Source: an uncultured Flammeovirgaceae bacterium (GTDB taxonomy: Bacteria; Bacteroidota; Bacteroidia; Cytophagales; Cyclobacteriaceae). Taken from it: 64,000 nt of DNA. Below, one piece after another: positions 36,979-45,675 of this stretch. The stretch lies in NCBI GenBank assembly GCA_937883755.1, contig CAKZYA010000005.1:62001-126000 (forward strand), given 5' to 3'. The first letter of the stretch is position 1, and the number at the start of each line of letters is the position of its first letter. Made by a program: the position numbers and the translations under genes. The notes under the pieces are model-generated. The model was not told where the DNA came from. It made no database searches and was given only the letters and a program-made list of their open reading frames with translations.

Positions 36979-37626
36979 ATGCAGATCGATCATATTTTTA
37001 TATTCTCAGACAATGTTGGCGAGGAGGCAGATGCATTGGCAGATTTTGGACTAACTGAGGGAAGTAGCCGAGTACATCCTGGTCAGGGAACGGTGAACCG
37101 GAAATTTTACTTCCAGAATTTTTTTCTAGAGATTTTGTGGGTGAATAATGAAGAAGAAGTCCGTAGTAAGCAGACGTCAATCACCAAGCTTTGGGAGCGT
37201 TCTCAATTTGCTACGAGTGGCTATTCCCGCTTTGGGTTATGCTTAGTAAATACTGAAGATACCGATATCCTTTTCGCCCACAATACTAAATACCAACCCG
37301 CCTACTTTCCGGAGGGGATGGCGATTGACATCATCACTCATGAAGAAAACCCCGCTTTACCCATGACATTTCGCTTACCCTATCGAGGCGGGAAGGAGCC
37401 AGTTGATGAGCCTACGAATCATCGGGTTGGTACTAAGCAACTGACCCATGCCATATTCGGTGTTCCAGAGTTGAAGGCCAATAATAGTTTTACCCACTTT
37501 TTTGAAAATACTGAAGCCATTGCCTTTGAGCCAAGCGATAAGCCAACCCTAACGCTAGAGTTCAACCAGAATACATCGGGCAGAACCCAAGAGTTTTCCG
37601 CCCTAAATTTGATTGTTAAGTATTAG
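36979..37626 (+). CDS. VOC (glyoxalase-like) family protein
   Basis: A 215-aa protein starting MQIDHIFIFSDNVGEEADALADFGLTEG, the usual opening of a vicinal oxygen chelate module, followed by NRKFYFQNFFLEILWVNNEEE with the metal-ligand Glu at the end of the strand. The second half (TKQLTHAIFGVPEL...) repeats the fold. It resembles the glyoxalase-like domain proteins of unknown substrate. It is cytoplasmic, a single gene, and convergent with the SRPBCC gene. Confidence 0.8.
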   Translation: MQIDHIFIFSDNVGEEADALADFGLTEGSSRVHPGQGTVNRKFYFQNFFLEILWVNNEEEVRSKQTSITKLWERSQFATSGYSRFGLCLVNTEDTDILFAHNTKYQPAYFPEGMAIDIITHEENPALPMTFRLPYRGGKEPVDEPTNHRVGTKQLTHAIFGVPELKANNSFTHFFENTEAIAFEPSDKPTLTLEFNQNTSGRTQEFSALNLIVKY

Positions 37627-37655
37627 GTACGTTTAAGTTTATTTTGATGAATAGC

Positions 37656-37680
37656 CGGCAGGCAGCGAACTAAACTGCCG
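37656..37680. terminator. Hairpin between convergent VOC and SRPBCC genes
   Basis: CGGCAG (37656-37661) pairs with CTGCCG (37675-37680) around a 13-base loop. Flanking T/A runs are weak, so it is a plausible but unproven bidirectional terminator. Confidence 0.4.
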
Positions 37681-37685
37681 ACTTC

Positions 37686-38552
37686 TTACCGCTGACCATT
37701 AAAGTCTATCGGTACAGGTAATCGTTGTTTCTCAAGCTCCCGCTGCCAGTTATCCAGAAGCTCTTCGGCAACTTTTGAGAACTTTGCCCGGAAAAGCGGG
37801 TGCAGAAGTACGTTTTGAAACCGATGGCGATACTGAAAATCAAAGCGCATAATGATTTTGGTGGTAGATTCGTTAATTTCTTCCACTGCCCAAAAACCTT
37901 TTAGCAACTTGAATGGATACGGATAATCCGGTTTATCGGTATGAACCGTGTAGGCGTAGCTTTTTCCCTCATTCCACAGTGAGCAGGTTTCCGTCCAGCT
38001 ATCTTTACCATGAGAACAAGCCCGCACCATTCCCTCGCCCTCGCCTGATACGATGGTAACATTATCAATGTTGGGCGCAAACATATCGTAGTTACCAATA
38101 TCCGAAATCAATTGCCATACGGAGGTTTTATCAGCGTTAACAATTCGCTCAAACTGCCACTGTTTGCCGGGTTGAGTAGGGTGAGCATCTACTTTCCCTA
38201 AAGCGGAAGCTTGGTTAATCGCCATGTAAAGCACAATCAGAGCAACTAGCCCGATAATCAGCATTCCGGTTGATGAAATACTGAAAGGGTTAAAAACTAG
38301 CAGAACAATACTGCCGATTACCCAGAGAAAATCCTGAACGATAATCCACAGTATCGCTAACGGTCGCTGCTTTGCGATTTCGTAAACAATGGTGGCAGAA
38401 AAAACTATGAGAGCAATACCAGTAATCCAGAATACAGTATTGTTTTCGGTACCAAATAATTCGGCAATTGAGCGGCTGAGGGTGATTAAGGTAATGCCTG
38501 ATATACCCGAAAATAGGGCGTTAGCTCGTAATGATTTTTGTAATTGGTTCAT
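37686..38552 (-). CDS. Membrane protein with SRPBCC (polyketide cyclase-like) domain
   Basis: A 288-aa protein with four hydrophobic helices in residues 12-118 (about 12-30, 38-57, 67-88 and 92-112), then an SRPBCC/START-type domain from about 133: FERIVNADKTSVWQLISDIGNYDMFAPNIDNVTIVSGEGEGMVRACSH...WTETCSLWNEGKSYAYTV, ending with a helix (LFRAKFSKVAEELLDNWQREL). The fold binds hydrophobic ligands in a cavity. The membrane part plus SRPBCC domain suggests lipid- or stress-related sensing, but function is unknown. A Crp/Fnr regulator gene lies 60 bases upstream in the same direction. Confidence 0.78.
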   Translation of the reverse strand: MNQLQKSLRANALFSGISGITLITLSRSIAELFGTENNTVFWITGIALIVFSATIVYEIAKQRPLAILWIIVQDFLWVIGSIVLLVFNPFSISSTGMLIIGLVALIVLYMAINQASALGKVDAHPTQPGKQWQFERIVNADKTSVWQLISDIGNYDMFAPNIDNVTIVSGEGEGMVRACSHGKDSWTETCSLWNEGKSYAYTVHTDKPDYPYPFKLLKGFWAVEEINESTTKIIMRFDFQYRHRFQNVLLHPLFRAKFSKVAEELLDNWQRELEKQRLPVPIDFNGQR

Positions 38553-38612
38553 CTCGTAGAATTTGGTTTTAACAAAATTCCTGGAAATGAACCGAAAGTC
38601 TCTTGATAAATA

Positions 38613-39191
38613 TCAAGAAATAGGTTGGGTTGAATTATTCCGTAATCGACTTAGCGTTTCGGGGGTAATGCCCAGCATAGAGGCAATGTATTGCAGTGGA
38701 ACCTGATTGAACAAAGTCGGATCATCTTGCATTAGTTTCTCGTACCGCTGTTGGGCAGTAGTGTGTAATTGAGCGAACATACTTTGTTCTAATAGTGCAA
38801 ATGAGTGGGCGAGAAGCAGATTATCAAACTCTAGCCACTTGGGTTGAGTCTTACCAAGCTCAAAGTGCTTATCGCGACTGATGACGTACAGTTGACAGTC
38901 GGTAACTGCCTGAATATTCCAGAAATTACTGGTCTGGAAGACAAAACTGGAAAGGGAGGTGATAAACTTACCACTACTGCCAATCCAGAAGGTAATTTCT
39001 TTGCCATCCGCCACATTGTACATTCTCAGGTAGCCCGACTCAATGAATGCCATCTGCCGACAGATATTGCCCGACCGGAGGAAGAATTGTCCCTTTGAAA
39101 GCTCTTGCGGTTCAAACGCCGACAGAATAGTGTCTAGAGCTTTGCTTTCTATCGTTACCTGGTTGCTTATACAATTCCGTAGTTGTTTCAT
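38613..39191 (-). CDS. Crp/Fnr family transcriptional regulator
   Basis: A 192-aa regulator with a cyclic nucleotide-binding-like beta roll (LSKGQFFLRSGNICRQMAFIESGYLRMYNVADGKEITFWIG) and a C-terminal helix-turn-helix (QVPLQYIASMLGITPETLSRLRNN, about 165-188). No cysteine cluster for an iron-sulfur centre is visible and the cAMP-binding Arg/Glu set is not preserved, as usual in Bacteroidota members. It is located just upstream of the SRPBCC membrane gene and may regulate it; that is inferred from position. Confidence 0.88.
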   Translation of the reverse strand: MKQLRNCISNQVTIESKALDTILSAFEPQELSKGQFFLRSGNICRQMAFIESGYLRMYNVADGKEITFWIGSSGKFITSLSSFVFQTSNFWNIQAVTDCQLYVISRDKHFELGKTQPKWLEFDNLLLAHSFALLEQSMFAQLHTTAQQRYEKLMQDDPTLFNQVPLQYIASMLGITPETLSRLRNNSTQPIS

Positions 39192-39384
39192 TTTAGGGTT
39201 TGTCCAACTATCATTCGTAAGCTGTACTTTTTAAATATCTACTAAAATATCTAACTGAACCAGCCTTTGCAAATAGCTAAGTTAGCCGCGCCGCGCAGGT
39301 TTATAGATGATAGTATTTGTTATCCTTCTGTGGGTCATTTCACTCCGCCGAATCTAGTCACTGAGCCCCCTCACATGATGTGTT

Positions 39385-40125
39385 CTAAATTTTGATTTGA
39401 ACAATTTTTTCTGCTATTAGTGTTTGCATTCGATTTACAGGTTCGTTGAGTCCGATTTTCATTCCGTTTTTCTCAAGCATTTGGACAATTTCTAATAGGG
39501 TAATTCGAACTTTTTCATAGGTACTTACTTTTTGAGTCCATTGACCATTTATTTTCTCGTGCAATAAGTCGGATACTTTGATTTTTTCAGGTTGGTATTC
39601 TAAGATGCATGTCAAAATTTTCTCATTCGTACTTTTTACGAGAATGAATCTTTCTTGATCGTCCAATTCGCAACTGTAATCACGGAATGTTAAAATCAAA
39701 TGCCCATTAATTTCTAAAATTTTGGTTGCATCCGAAATAAACTTTTCGATTTGCCTTTTGCTGTCTATGTGCGTGATTGTGTCCCCACAACATATTATCA
39801 ATTCAGGTTTTAGCTTATCAAATTCTGAAACGCTGGTTATGTCAGCCAACTGCGTTTTTATTCCATCTGAGTTTGAGTTCGCCTTTAATTCATTTAGTAA
39901 TTTTTCATTGAAATCCACTGCAGTTACCTCAAAGCCTAAATCTTTCAAAGCAATGCTTTGAATCCCATTTCCGGCTCCTAAGTCAAGCGCAGTTCTTGTT
40001 TTACCAGGCTCAATTCCGTTAGATTGTAGGAACTTCTTGAAGTCCATTGATTTTGATTCCAAATCCCCAATCATCCACGAGTATAAATCAGCCAGATGTT
40101 TTTCATAATGTTCTTTTGCTAGCAT
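39385..40125 (-). CDS. Class I SAM-dependent methyltransferase
   Basis: A 246-aa methyltransferase with motif I LDLGAGNGIQSIALKDLGFEVTAVDFNEKLL (about residues 43-72), the acidic loop ending motif II, and CCGDTITHI as motif IV. The substrate is not identifiable. The gene is noticeably AT-richer than the metabolic genes to the left, and it lies at the edge of an accessory-looking region (39-46 kb), which hints at horizontal acquisition. No attC-like site or inverted repeat was found at its ends. Confidence 0.82.
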   Translation of the reverse strand: MLAKEHYEKHLADLYSWMIGDLESKSMDFKKFLQSNGIEPGKTRTALDLGAGNGIQSIALKDLGFEVTAVDFNEKLLNELKANSNSDGIKTQLADITSVSEFDKLKPELIICCGDTITHIDSKRQIEKFISDATKILEINGHLILTFRDYSCELDDQERFILVKSTNEKILTCILEYQPEKIKVSDLLHEKINGQWTQKVSTYEKVRITLLEIVQMLEKNGMKIGLNEPVNRMQTLIAEKIVQIKI

Positions 40126-40183
40126 ATGGGTGTGTATATTTTTGGTTAGAAGGTCTTACTATGGCCTACATTCCATTTTCCAT

Positions 40184-40909
40184 TTATTTTCTTCTAAAGT
40201 CAGCACGATGAAATACGCCAACCATTAGCGTATGGTCATTTTCAATAGTCTCAGGTTGGATAATAATGTATTGATTCAAGTATCCCAGAGATAATGTAAA
40301 GTTCTTAGTGATACCAATGTCAAAACCTCCGTAGTATCTATTTTGACCAAGCTTAGGAGCGCTACCATTGTCTACTAGAATAAAAACTTGCTCAGAAAAG
40401 GACATTCCCAGTCTTTGGTTCCTATGCAAATCAAATAGTAGGGGGAATTTAAAACCAAGCTTTATTCTAGCGCGTTGAAGGAAATTTGAATTTCGGAAAA
40501 ACTGCTCAAATTCAATAGTAGAACCTACTGATATTTTTTGAATTTTATCCTTGAAAAAAATACGCTCAAGAAAGCGGTGTTCTTCTCTTTTTTCGGGAAC
40601 GGGCAACTTACCATAAGGGAAGATTATAGCCCATTCGTAGCTTCCTCCCACACCGAAATTGTTTGTCAAACTATGATTGGTGCTTAATCCTAGTTTGCTT
40701 ATTTGCCAGTGTTTTACAAAATCATGACGCGACCAGGAATAGAGTAAGTTAATCGTCCACCACTCCTTGAGCCGATAGGTACCTGAATAGTACCACCAGG
40801 AATTGAATTGGTTGACTTTCTGCCCTTTAGCAGGATACAGACAGTATAGCAAAAGGAATATTATCAAGACATTTCTTGTTAGAATACTGGTCTTATTGGG
40901 CTCTAACAT
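40184..40909 (-). CDS. DUF2490 outer-membrane-type protein
   Basis: A 241-aa protein with a signal peptide (hydrophobic residues 13-27, ending AKGQ) and a mature start VNQFNSWWYYSGTYRLKEWWTINLLYSWSRHD, matching DUF2490 proteins, which are predicted small outer-membrane barrels with alternating aromatic strands. Its first 17 bases overlap the end of the MFS transporter gene, so the two are co-expressed. A role in the outer-membrane part of export is possible but only by association. Confidence 0.75.
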   Translation of the reverse strand: MLEPNKTSILTRNVLIIFLLLYCLYPAKGQKVNQFNSWWYYSGTYRLKEWWTINLLYSWSRHDFVKHWQISKLGLSTNHSLTNNFGVGGSYEWAIIFPYGKLPVPEKREEHRFLERIFFKDKIQKISVGSTIEFEQFFRNSNFLQRARIKLGFKFPLLFDLHRNQRLGMSFSEQVFILVDNGSAPKLGQNRYYGGFDIGITKNFTLSLGYLNQYIIIQPETIENDHTLMVGVFHRADFRRK

Positions 40910-42323
40910 GCGATTTAGCTGAAGTGTGGTTATGAGAATTTAAGAAGACTAAAAGCGCACAAATAATGACCAGAAGACTAGCTATTAGGTAAGTGACTTT
41001 CATTCCTGCCATGATAGATTGTGGTGATGCTATCGATACATCCTGACCAGCTACCGCCGCAAATACCGCCCCCATCACAGAAGCTCCACTTATTAACCCG
41101 ATATTTCGAGAAAGACTTAACATACCCGCAATTACTCCCGCGCTAGAATCCTTTGATTCCAGCATGACCTGGGCATTATTGGCTGCAAGAAAAAGTTGGT
41201 AGCCAGGCGTTAGCAATAGAATAGCACAGAGATAACCTGCCAAACCCAATACTAACGGTAGTACTGCTAAAGTGAATGTGGCAATTGACATTGTGAAAAG
41301 CGCCAATTGCAATAATTTCTTTGAGCCATACCTGTCAACGAGCCTCCCAGCAGGTAATCCAGAAAGTACGGAAACCAATGGCCCAACTGATAAAATCAAT
41401 CCTACTGAGTCTTCTTGAAAGTTGAGTGCATTTGAAAGGTAAAATGGACCTACAATCAAGGTTGACATCATGACTGTAGCAATGAGAAAATTTATGAAAA
41501 GGCTAATGGATAAATTTTTATTCTGGAATAGGACAAAGCTAACGAGTGGGTTTTTGGTTTGTTTCTGTGAATTGATGAAAAACAGAACAGCTATTATCGA
41601 GCCTGCCAGTAACAATAAGTTTTGAGTAGAAAAACTTGTCTCTCCAAGGGTGAAGGAAAGGGTATAGCAGATTAGTGATACGACCAGAAAAAGTGTGCCT
41701 TTTGGATCAAAAACTGAAATGCGAAATTTTAATGACTGCCCCGATCTAGGGAAGAATTGGTGGACAATTAGATAGTTAACTGATCCGATCAAGAGTAGCG
41801 GAACGAAAATGGATGACCACCCGAACCGGGCAATTAGCACGCCTCCAAGAGAAGGGCCTAGCATGGTACCTATGGCAGACATCGTACCTAATAGCCCCAT
41901 AACTAGTCCCATTCGCCTTTTGGCAACAATATTTGGTACCAAAGCCATTGGTAACGAGACGAGAGCGGCGCCCCCTATACCTTGAAGTCCTCTCGCGGCA
42001 ATAAATATCCCGAAATTGGTGCTGATACTACAGATCAAGGATGAAAAAGTGAATAGTGTAAGCCCAAAAAGTAGCACTTTTCTTTTTCCAAATACATCTC
42101 CTAACCGGCCAACACTAACCACAACTGAGGTGAGCGCAAGTAAATAGGCAAGCACCACCCATTGCACTGTCTGTATGGGTACCCCAAAGAAGTCTGATAA
42201 AGTGGGAAGTGCCACATTAGAAATGCTCATCCCAAGTGAAGCATTTAATGTTGATAGGGCTAGTCCGATAATAATCCAGTGCTCTGTCTCTATTCTGCCC
42301 ATAGATTTAAAGTCTTTTGGCAA
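40893..42323 (-). CDS. MFS drug-efflux-type transporter (DHA2, 14-helix)
   Basis: A 476-aa inner-membrane protein with about 14 hydrophobic segments. MFS motif A-like sequence GRLGDVFGKRKVLLFG, the N-terminal NVALPTLSDFFGVPIQTVQWVVLAYLL typical of EmrB/QacA proteins, and LGPSLGGVLIARFGWSSIF (motif C-like) place it in the DHA2 family of proton-driven multidrug exporters. An AraC-type regulator lies upstream and a DUF2490 protein overlaps downstream, forming a small regulated efflux unit. The drug or metabolite exported is unknown. Confidence 0.9.
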   Translation of the reverse strand: MPKDFKSMGRIETEHWIIIGLALSTLNASLGMSISNVALPTLSDFFGVPIQTVQWVVLAYLLALTSVVVSVGRLGDVFGKRKVLLFGLTLFTFSSLICSISTNFGIFIAARGLQGIGGAALVSLPMALVPNIVAKRRMGLVMGLLGTMSAIGTMLGPSLGGVLIARFGWSSIFVPLLLIGSVNYLIVHQFFPRSGQSLKFRISVFDPKGTLFLVVSLICYTLSFTLGETSFSTQNLLLLAGSIIAVLFFINSQKQTKNPLVSFVLFQNKNLSISLFINFLIATVMMSTLIVGPFYLSNALNFQEDSVGLILSVGPLVSVLSGLPAGRLVDRYGSKKLLQLALFTMSIATFTLAVLPLVLGLAGYLCAILLLTPGYQLFLAANNAQVMLESKDSSAGVIAGMLSLSRNIGLISGASVMGAVFAAVAGQDVSIASPQSIMAGMKVTYLIASLLVIICALLVFLNSHNHTSAKSHVRAQ

Positions 42324-42336
42324 AATTCAGGGTTAG

Positions 42337-42349
42337 CAGCATAATGCTG
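42337..42349. promoter_or_regulatory. Dyad upstream of the MFS transporter
   Basis: CAGCAT-A-ATGCTG is a perfect 6+6 dyad 14 bases upstream of the MFS start on the minus strand. It may be an operator or a small leader hairpin controlling the efflux genes. Confidence 0.35.
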
Positions 42350-42377
42350 TTAGGACAAAATCGAAGTGTGATAGGAC

Positions 42378-43244
42378 TTATTTAAAGTTCTGTCGAAATA
42401 CTGCTGGAGAAGAGCCTAAATGCTTTTTGAAGAACCGGATGAAGTAAGAAACATCTTCAAAGCCTAATTCGATGGCGATCTGATTTACTTGATTTGATGT
42501 GGTCAGCAGGAGTCGCTTTGCTTCTAGCAGCACTTGATCCTTAATAAGGATGGAAACCGACTTGTTTAGTACCGACTTGGTAATATTATTCAGTTGATAA
42601 GGGGTTAGATTCATCATTTCAGCGTACTCACTTACACGTTTTTTTCGATGAATATTTTTTTCCAGAAGTTCTAGAAAGGTGTAAAGTTTCTCTTTTGTAA
42701 AGGCATCCGAGTCTTGTTCTTGAACTAATTGTTGTATAGCAACTTGTCGATATAACTCGATAAAGATGAGGTGTAGATGGAGCCGAATGACCTCATTTTT
42801 TTCAATGAAATCAATTTGAGATTCAGAATAAATCTTTTCAGCTGATTGAAGTACAGGTTGTAATGATTTGATGTTGAATGTAAGTGCATTATGCTGGCTA
42901 ATACTATTGAACATGTATCGTGAGTTTTCTGAAACTTTGGGCACAAAATCCCCTGAAAATTCAAGTATAAATCCTGTGGTTCCTGCGTCTAAATCAAGTT
43001 CATGTATTTGGCCTGGTCTCATAAAAAAGACCATACTCGGTTCTATTTTAAAAATAGTGAAATCAATCGTGTGTTTTCCTGTGCCTTTTATTACAATCAA
43101 CATAAAGTAGAAATCATGTCGGTGTATTTGCTGTTTAAGCTCTTCTTTTTTCAGAAGTTCAGAAAGGCTAAGCATTCTAAATTCAGATGAAGGGTCGCAA
43201 ACCTTGGTAAGTTGCCGTATGGGAATTGACTTTTTTGCGATCAT
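42378..43244 (-). CDS. AraC family transcriptional regulator
   Basis: A 288-aa regulator from the ATG at 43244; an alternative ATG at 43295 would add 17 residues but would place a perfect 22-base palindrome inside the coding region, so the shorter start is preferred. N-terminal cupin-like sensing domain (FYFMLIVIKGTGKHTIDFTIFKIEPSMVFFMRPGQIHEL) and two helix-turn-helix motifs at the C-terminus (YAEMMNLTPYQLNNITKSVLNKS and ANQIAIELGFEDVSYFIRFFKKHLGSSPAVFRQNFK-like ending). It lies directly upstream of the MFS exporter, which it probably controls in response to a small ligand. Confidence 0.85.
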   Translation of the reverse strand: MIAKKSIPIRQLTKVCDPSSEFRMLSLSELLKKEELKQQIHRHDFYFMLIVIKGTGKHTIDFTIFKIEPSMVFFMRPGQIHELDLDAGTTGFILEFSGDFVPKVSENSRYMFNSISQHNALTFNIKSLQPVLQSAEKIYSESQIDFIEKNEVIRLHLHLIFIELYRQVAIQQLVQEQDSDAFTKEKLYTFLELLEKNIHRKKRVSEYAEMMNLTPYQLNNITKSVLNKSVSILIKDQVLLEAKRLLLTTSNQVNQIAIELGFEDVSYFIRFFKKHLGSSPAVFRQNFK

Positions 43245-43266
43245 CAGAATGGAGGGTAATAATTGT

Positions 43267-43288
43267 ATAAACGCACCGGTGCGTTTAT
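43267..43288. promoter_or_regulatory. Perfect 22-base palindrome upstream of the AraC gene
   Basis: ATAAACGCACC followed immediately by its exact reverse complement. It lies 23-44 bases before the preferred AraC start. Size and symmetry are those of a dimeric repressor operator (TetR-like) rather than the direct repeats AraC proteins bind. Confidence 0.55.
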
Positions 43289-43402
43289 TTGTCATGTACC
43301 TACGGTGATTTGACTAATTTATATGTAAAAATGCTGTATAGGATGGTCTTTTACGAATTATAGCTTTAATCATTTTAGGTCAACTAAATATTTAAAAATG
43401 TT

Positions 43403-44673
43403 GGTTCTTTGACAAAAAGTGTGGTTGTGTAGTTAAAGTGAAATGCAAGAAGAGAAATTTTACGAAGAGTTACTAGGACTGGCTTTCCTACGGATAGATT
43501 CAGTAGAAAAGCAATCTGGAAAACTCATCATCCATTGCAGCTATCAAAGCGAAGGGGAGCGCTGCCCGCAATGCGGTTCAGTGACCGCAGTAGTCAATCA
43601 GTACGATCATCGGCAAGTATGCGATTTAGATATATCGGACAAACAGCGGGGCCGCCCGGCGGTATGGCTGCATATGCGTATACCGCAGTTGGTCTGCCAT
43701 ACGTGCCGACGGTACTTTACGGAGTCACCCGATTGGGTGCAGCCGGGTAAGAGCTACACGAAACGACAAGCAAAATGGGTATTTGACATGTGTGCTAAAC
43801 AGCCTTTCACTGAGGTAGGTGCCCTGGTAGATATGAACCACAAAACTGTAGAGCGACTCTACTATCAGCAAGCTGCCCTTGAAGTAAATCTGGCGCAACG
43901 CTACCGAGATGTGCGAAAGATAGGTATAGATGAATTAGCGTATCGTAAAGGCAAGCAAGACTATGTTTGTGTGCTTACCGATTTGGAAAGGGGCATCCAG
44001 TTAGACGTACTGCCCAACCGTAAAAAGAGACACTGATCGCTCATTTTGAGTCACTCGGGTCAGCGTTTTGCCAACAGATTGAGGCGGTGTCATGTGATCT
44101 GTGGCAGCCCTATACTCAGGTAGCCAAGCATTGCTTCCCTCATGCTAAAGTAGTAATTGACCGTTTTCACGTCGTGAAGGCCTTGAATGAAGTGCTAGAC
44201 CAGCTACGAAGGGCCTTACGCAAGCAATACAAGAATGAAGCTTGTTACAAAGACTTGCGATGGAAGCTGTTCAAACGGCCTGAGCACTGTAGTGAGCAGG
44301 ATCGGGTAGCTTTGGTTCAGGCATTGGCAAAATCCTGGGAGCTGAGGGAAGTCTATGCGCTACGCAATACCTTCAATGCTTTATTTGGTACGGCCGGCGA
44401 TGAACACTACCTTAGTGACCAACTTGATCTATGGATAGAACATGCTCAAAGCATCGATAACGAGTACCTGAACCGATTTATCAAAACGCTACAAAACTGG
44501 AAAAAATCTATTGCTGCTTTTGCTGCTATCCTAATTAGTAATGCGGTCACTGAGGGACTTAACAACTACTTACGCTACTTCAAACGTATTGCCTTCGGAC
44601 TTCCCAACTTTGAGCACATGAGACTAAGAATATTGATGGCTACCATCTAAACCACACTAATTATCAAAGAACC
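43403..44673 (+). mobile_element. ISL3-family-type insertion sequence with 24-base terminal inverted repeats
   Basis: The left end (43403-43426) starts GGTTCTTTGA and the right end (44650-44673) is its reverse complement at 21 of 24 positions. The element is about 1270 bases and contains one transposase gene split by a frameshift. The flanking 8-mers differ, so no target duplication is seen, which suggests an old or rearranged insertion. It sits between the AraC regulator and the GNAT-YoaP gene. Confidence 0.85.
43443..44650 (+). pseudogene. ISL3-type transposase, frameshifted
   Basis: Part 1 (43443-44036, 197 aa) has the N-terminal zinc-binding region (CPQCGS...CHTCRRYF), a helix-turn-helix and the start of the DDE domain (KIGIDELAYRKGKQDYVCVLTDLERG). 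It stops at 44034. Part 2 continues in the -1 frame; in that frame reading runs from about 44024 (KETLIAHFESLGSAFCQQIEAVSCDLWQPY) through VIDRFHVVKALNEVLDQLRR to 44650, so an internal ATG for a separate gene is not needed. The shift falls in a five-A run (44022-44026). Full ISL3 transposases are single proteins of about 400 residues, so a one-base deletion (or read error) is likelier than programmed frameshifting, because no canonical slippery heptamer is present. Confidence 0.85.
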
Positions 44674-44715
44674 ATCTATTTTTTGTAGAATATTTAGCGT
44701 GTTATTATTAATAAT

Positions 44716-44783
44716 GCCCAACGAGAAGTATGTAGAGTGTAGCTAGCCAATAGACAGTCATGATTTCATATACCTGGTTAGGC
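44716..44783 (-). other. attC-like site downstream of the GNAT-YoaP gene
   Basis: On the minus strand the 68-base segment begins GCCTAAC (fits RYYYAAC) and ends GTTGGGC (fits GTTRRRY). The inner arms GGTATATG and the complement of ACATACTT pair imperfectly with a two-base bulge, as in integron recombination sites. It lies about 10 bases past the gene's stop. No integron integrase is in the window. Confidence 0.45.
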
Positions 44784-44791
44784 TTTCGTTT

Positions 44792-45565
44792 TCATTTTTT
44801 TAATTTATCAATCACTTTGTCAAATCGACTATCCATACACACACTTAAGTCAGTCGTCATAAATTTTCCATCTAAAAACAGGCTAAAAATGGTCGCAGGG
44901 CTTGGTGCATTTTGGGCTTCTTCCATAGTGTTGATTTTGATTACCTTCAGTGTTAGATTTCTGTTCTCTGCAGTCTCTATCAATGATTCTTTGGCGTGAA
45001 ATTCAGCAAATGGACATCTGTTGGAATAATAGACAACAATTCCTTCTTTATCAGGACATTCACCACTCTTTACAGATTCATTGAATTTTGGATTACCCGT
45101 ATTTTCGTCAAATTTCATTGCCAATAAACTAAATCCGCTTGAAATTTTTTCGATTTCTTCAAATCCCTGTCTTAAAAGCCATTTTGTGTCGCTCATAAAG
45201 TGAAATTTTTTCGTTCCAACAACGGTTACAAGCCCGCTTTTCCCTTGTTCTTTTGCGTCATCAATTGCGGATTTTAAAAGTGCTTTTCCATATCCATTTT
45301 TCTTGTATTTACCTGATACCCAAAAGCAGTTAACATTCAAATAATTAGGTGCAGTAATTGGAACCCAAGCAAATTCAGCTGGTCCGTATTCAATGAACAC
45401 TTTTGCTCTTTCGTCAAGTCGTCTAAAAACGTAACCATTGTTAAATTCCTGTTTCAGCCAATCTTTTTTCGCTTGATAGCTGTCAGCACATTTTTTGTCA
45501 GAAATAGCACAGCAAATGTGTTTCGACTCAATATTATCTATATTTAATTCAATGAAGCCTTCCAT
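44792..45565 (-). CDS. GNAT acetyltransferase with C-terminal YoaP-like domain
   Basis: A 257-aa protein. Residues 1-150 are a GNAT fold with the acetyl-CoA loop VSGKYKKNGYGKALLKSAIDDA (Q/RxxGxG/A type), and the C-terminal ~100 residues (DKEGIVVYYSNRCPFAEFHAKESLIETAENRNLTLKVIKINTMEEAQNAPSPATIFSLFLDGKFMTTDL) are thioredoxin-like, as in YoaP-type N-acetyltransferases. Substrate unknown. It is AT-rich, stands alone, and is bracketed by attC-like sites on both sides, which suggests it arrived as a gene cassette. Confidence 0.82.
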   Translation of the reverse strand: MEGFIELNIDNIESKHICCAISDKKCADSYQAKKDWLKQEFNNGYVFRRLDERAKVFIEYGPAEFAWVPITAPNYLNVNCFWVSGKYKKNGYGKALLKSAIDDAKEQGKSGLVTVVGTKKFHFMSDTKWLLRQGFEEIEKISSGFSLLAMKFDENTGNPKFNESVKSGECPDKEGIVVYYSNRCPFAEFHAKESLIETAENRNLTLKVIKINTMEEAQNAPSPATIFSLFLDGKFMTTDLSVCMDSRFDKVIDKLKK

Positions 45566-45590
45566 TTTTTTTCAGTTTGTTTTAAATGAA

Positions 45591-45675
45591 GCCTAACGGG
45601 AGCGCGGCTAGAGCTCGGATTTTGGGAAGATACGAAGTATCTGGACAAGATATGAGTTCTAGCCGCCTGTTGTGC
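45591..45675 (-). other. attC-like site upstream of the GNAT-YoaP gene
   Basis: On the minus strand it starts GCACAAC (RYYYAAC with one mismatch) and ends GTTAGGC (fits GTTRRRY). Inner arms 45604-45616 and 45654-45666 pair over 13 bases with one wobble; the central loop holds AGATAC-GAA-GTATCT. As a site belonging to the preceding cassette it would sit 26 bases before the GNAT start. Confidence 0.4.

Noticed and set aside
39192-39384. attC-like or mobile ends around the methyltransferase gene
   Set aside because: GGCTAAC near 39287 (read on the minus strand) resembles a half site, but no matching partner or pairing arms were found.
44020-44040. Programmed -1 frameshift in the ISL3-type transposase
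   Set aside because: The run is five A residues preceded by T, not a canonical slippery heptamer, and the family is normally encoded in one frame.
44087-44650. Second transposase frame as an independent gene
   Set aside because: Homologous sequence in the same frame continues upstream to the A run at 44022, so it is the second half of one frameshifted transposase.
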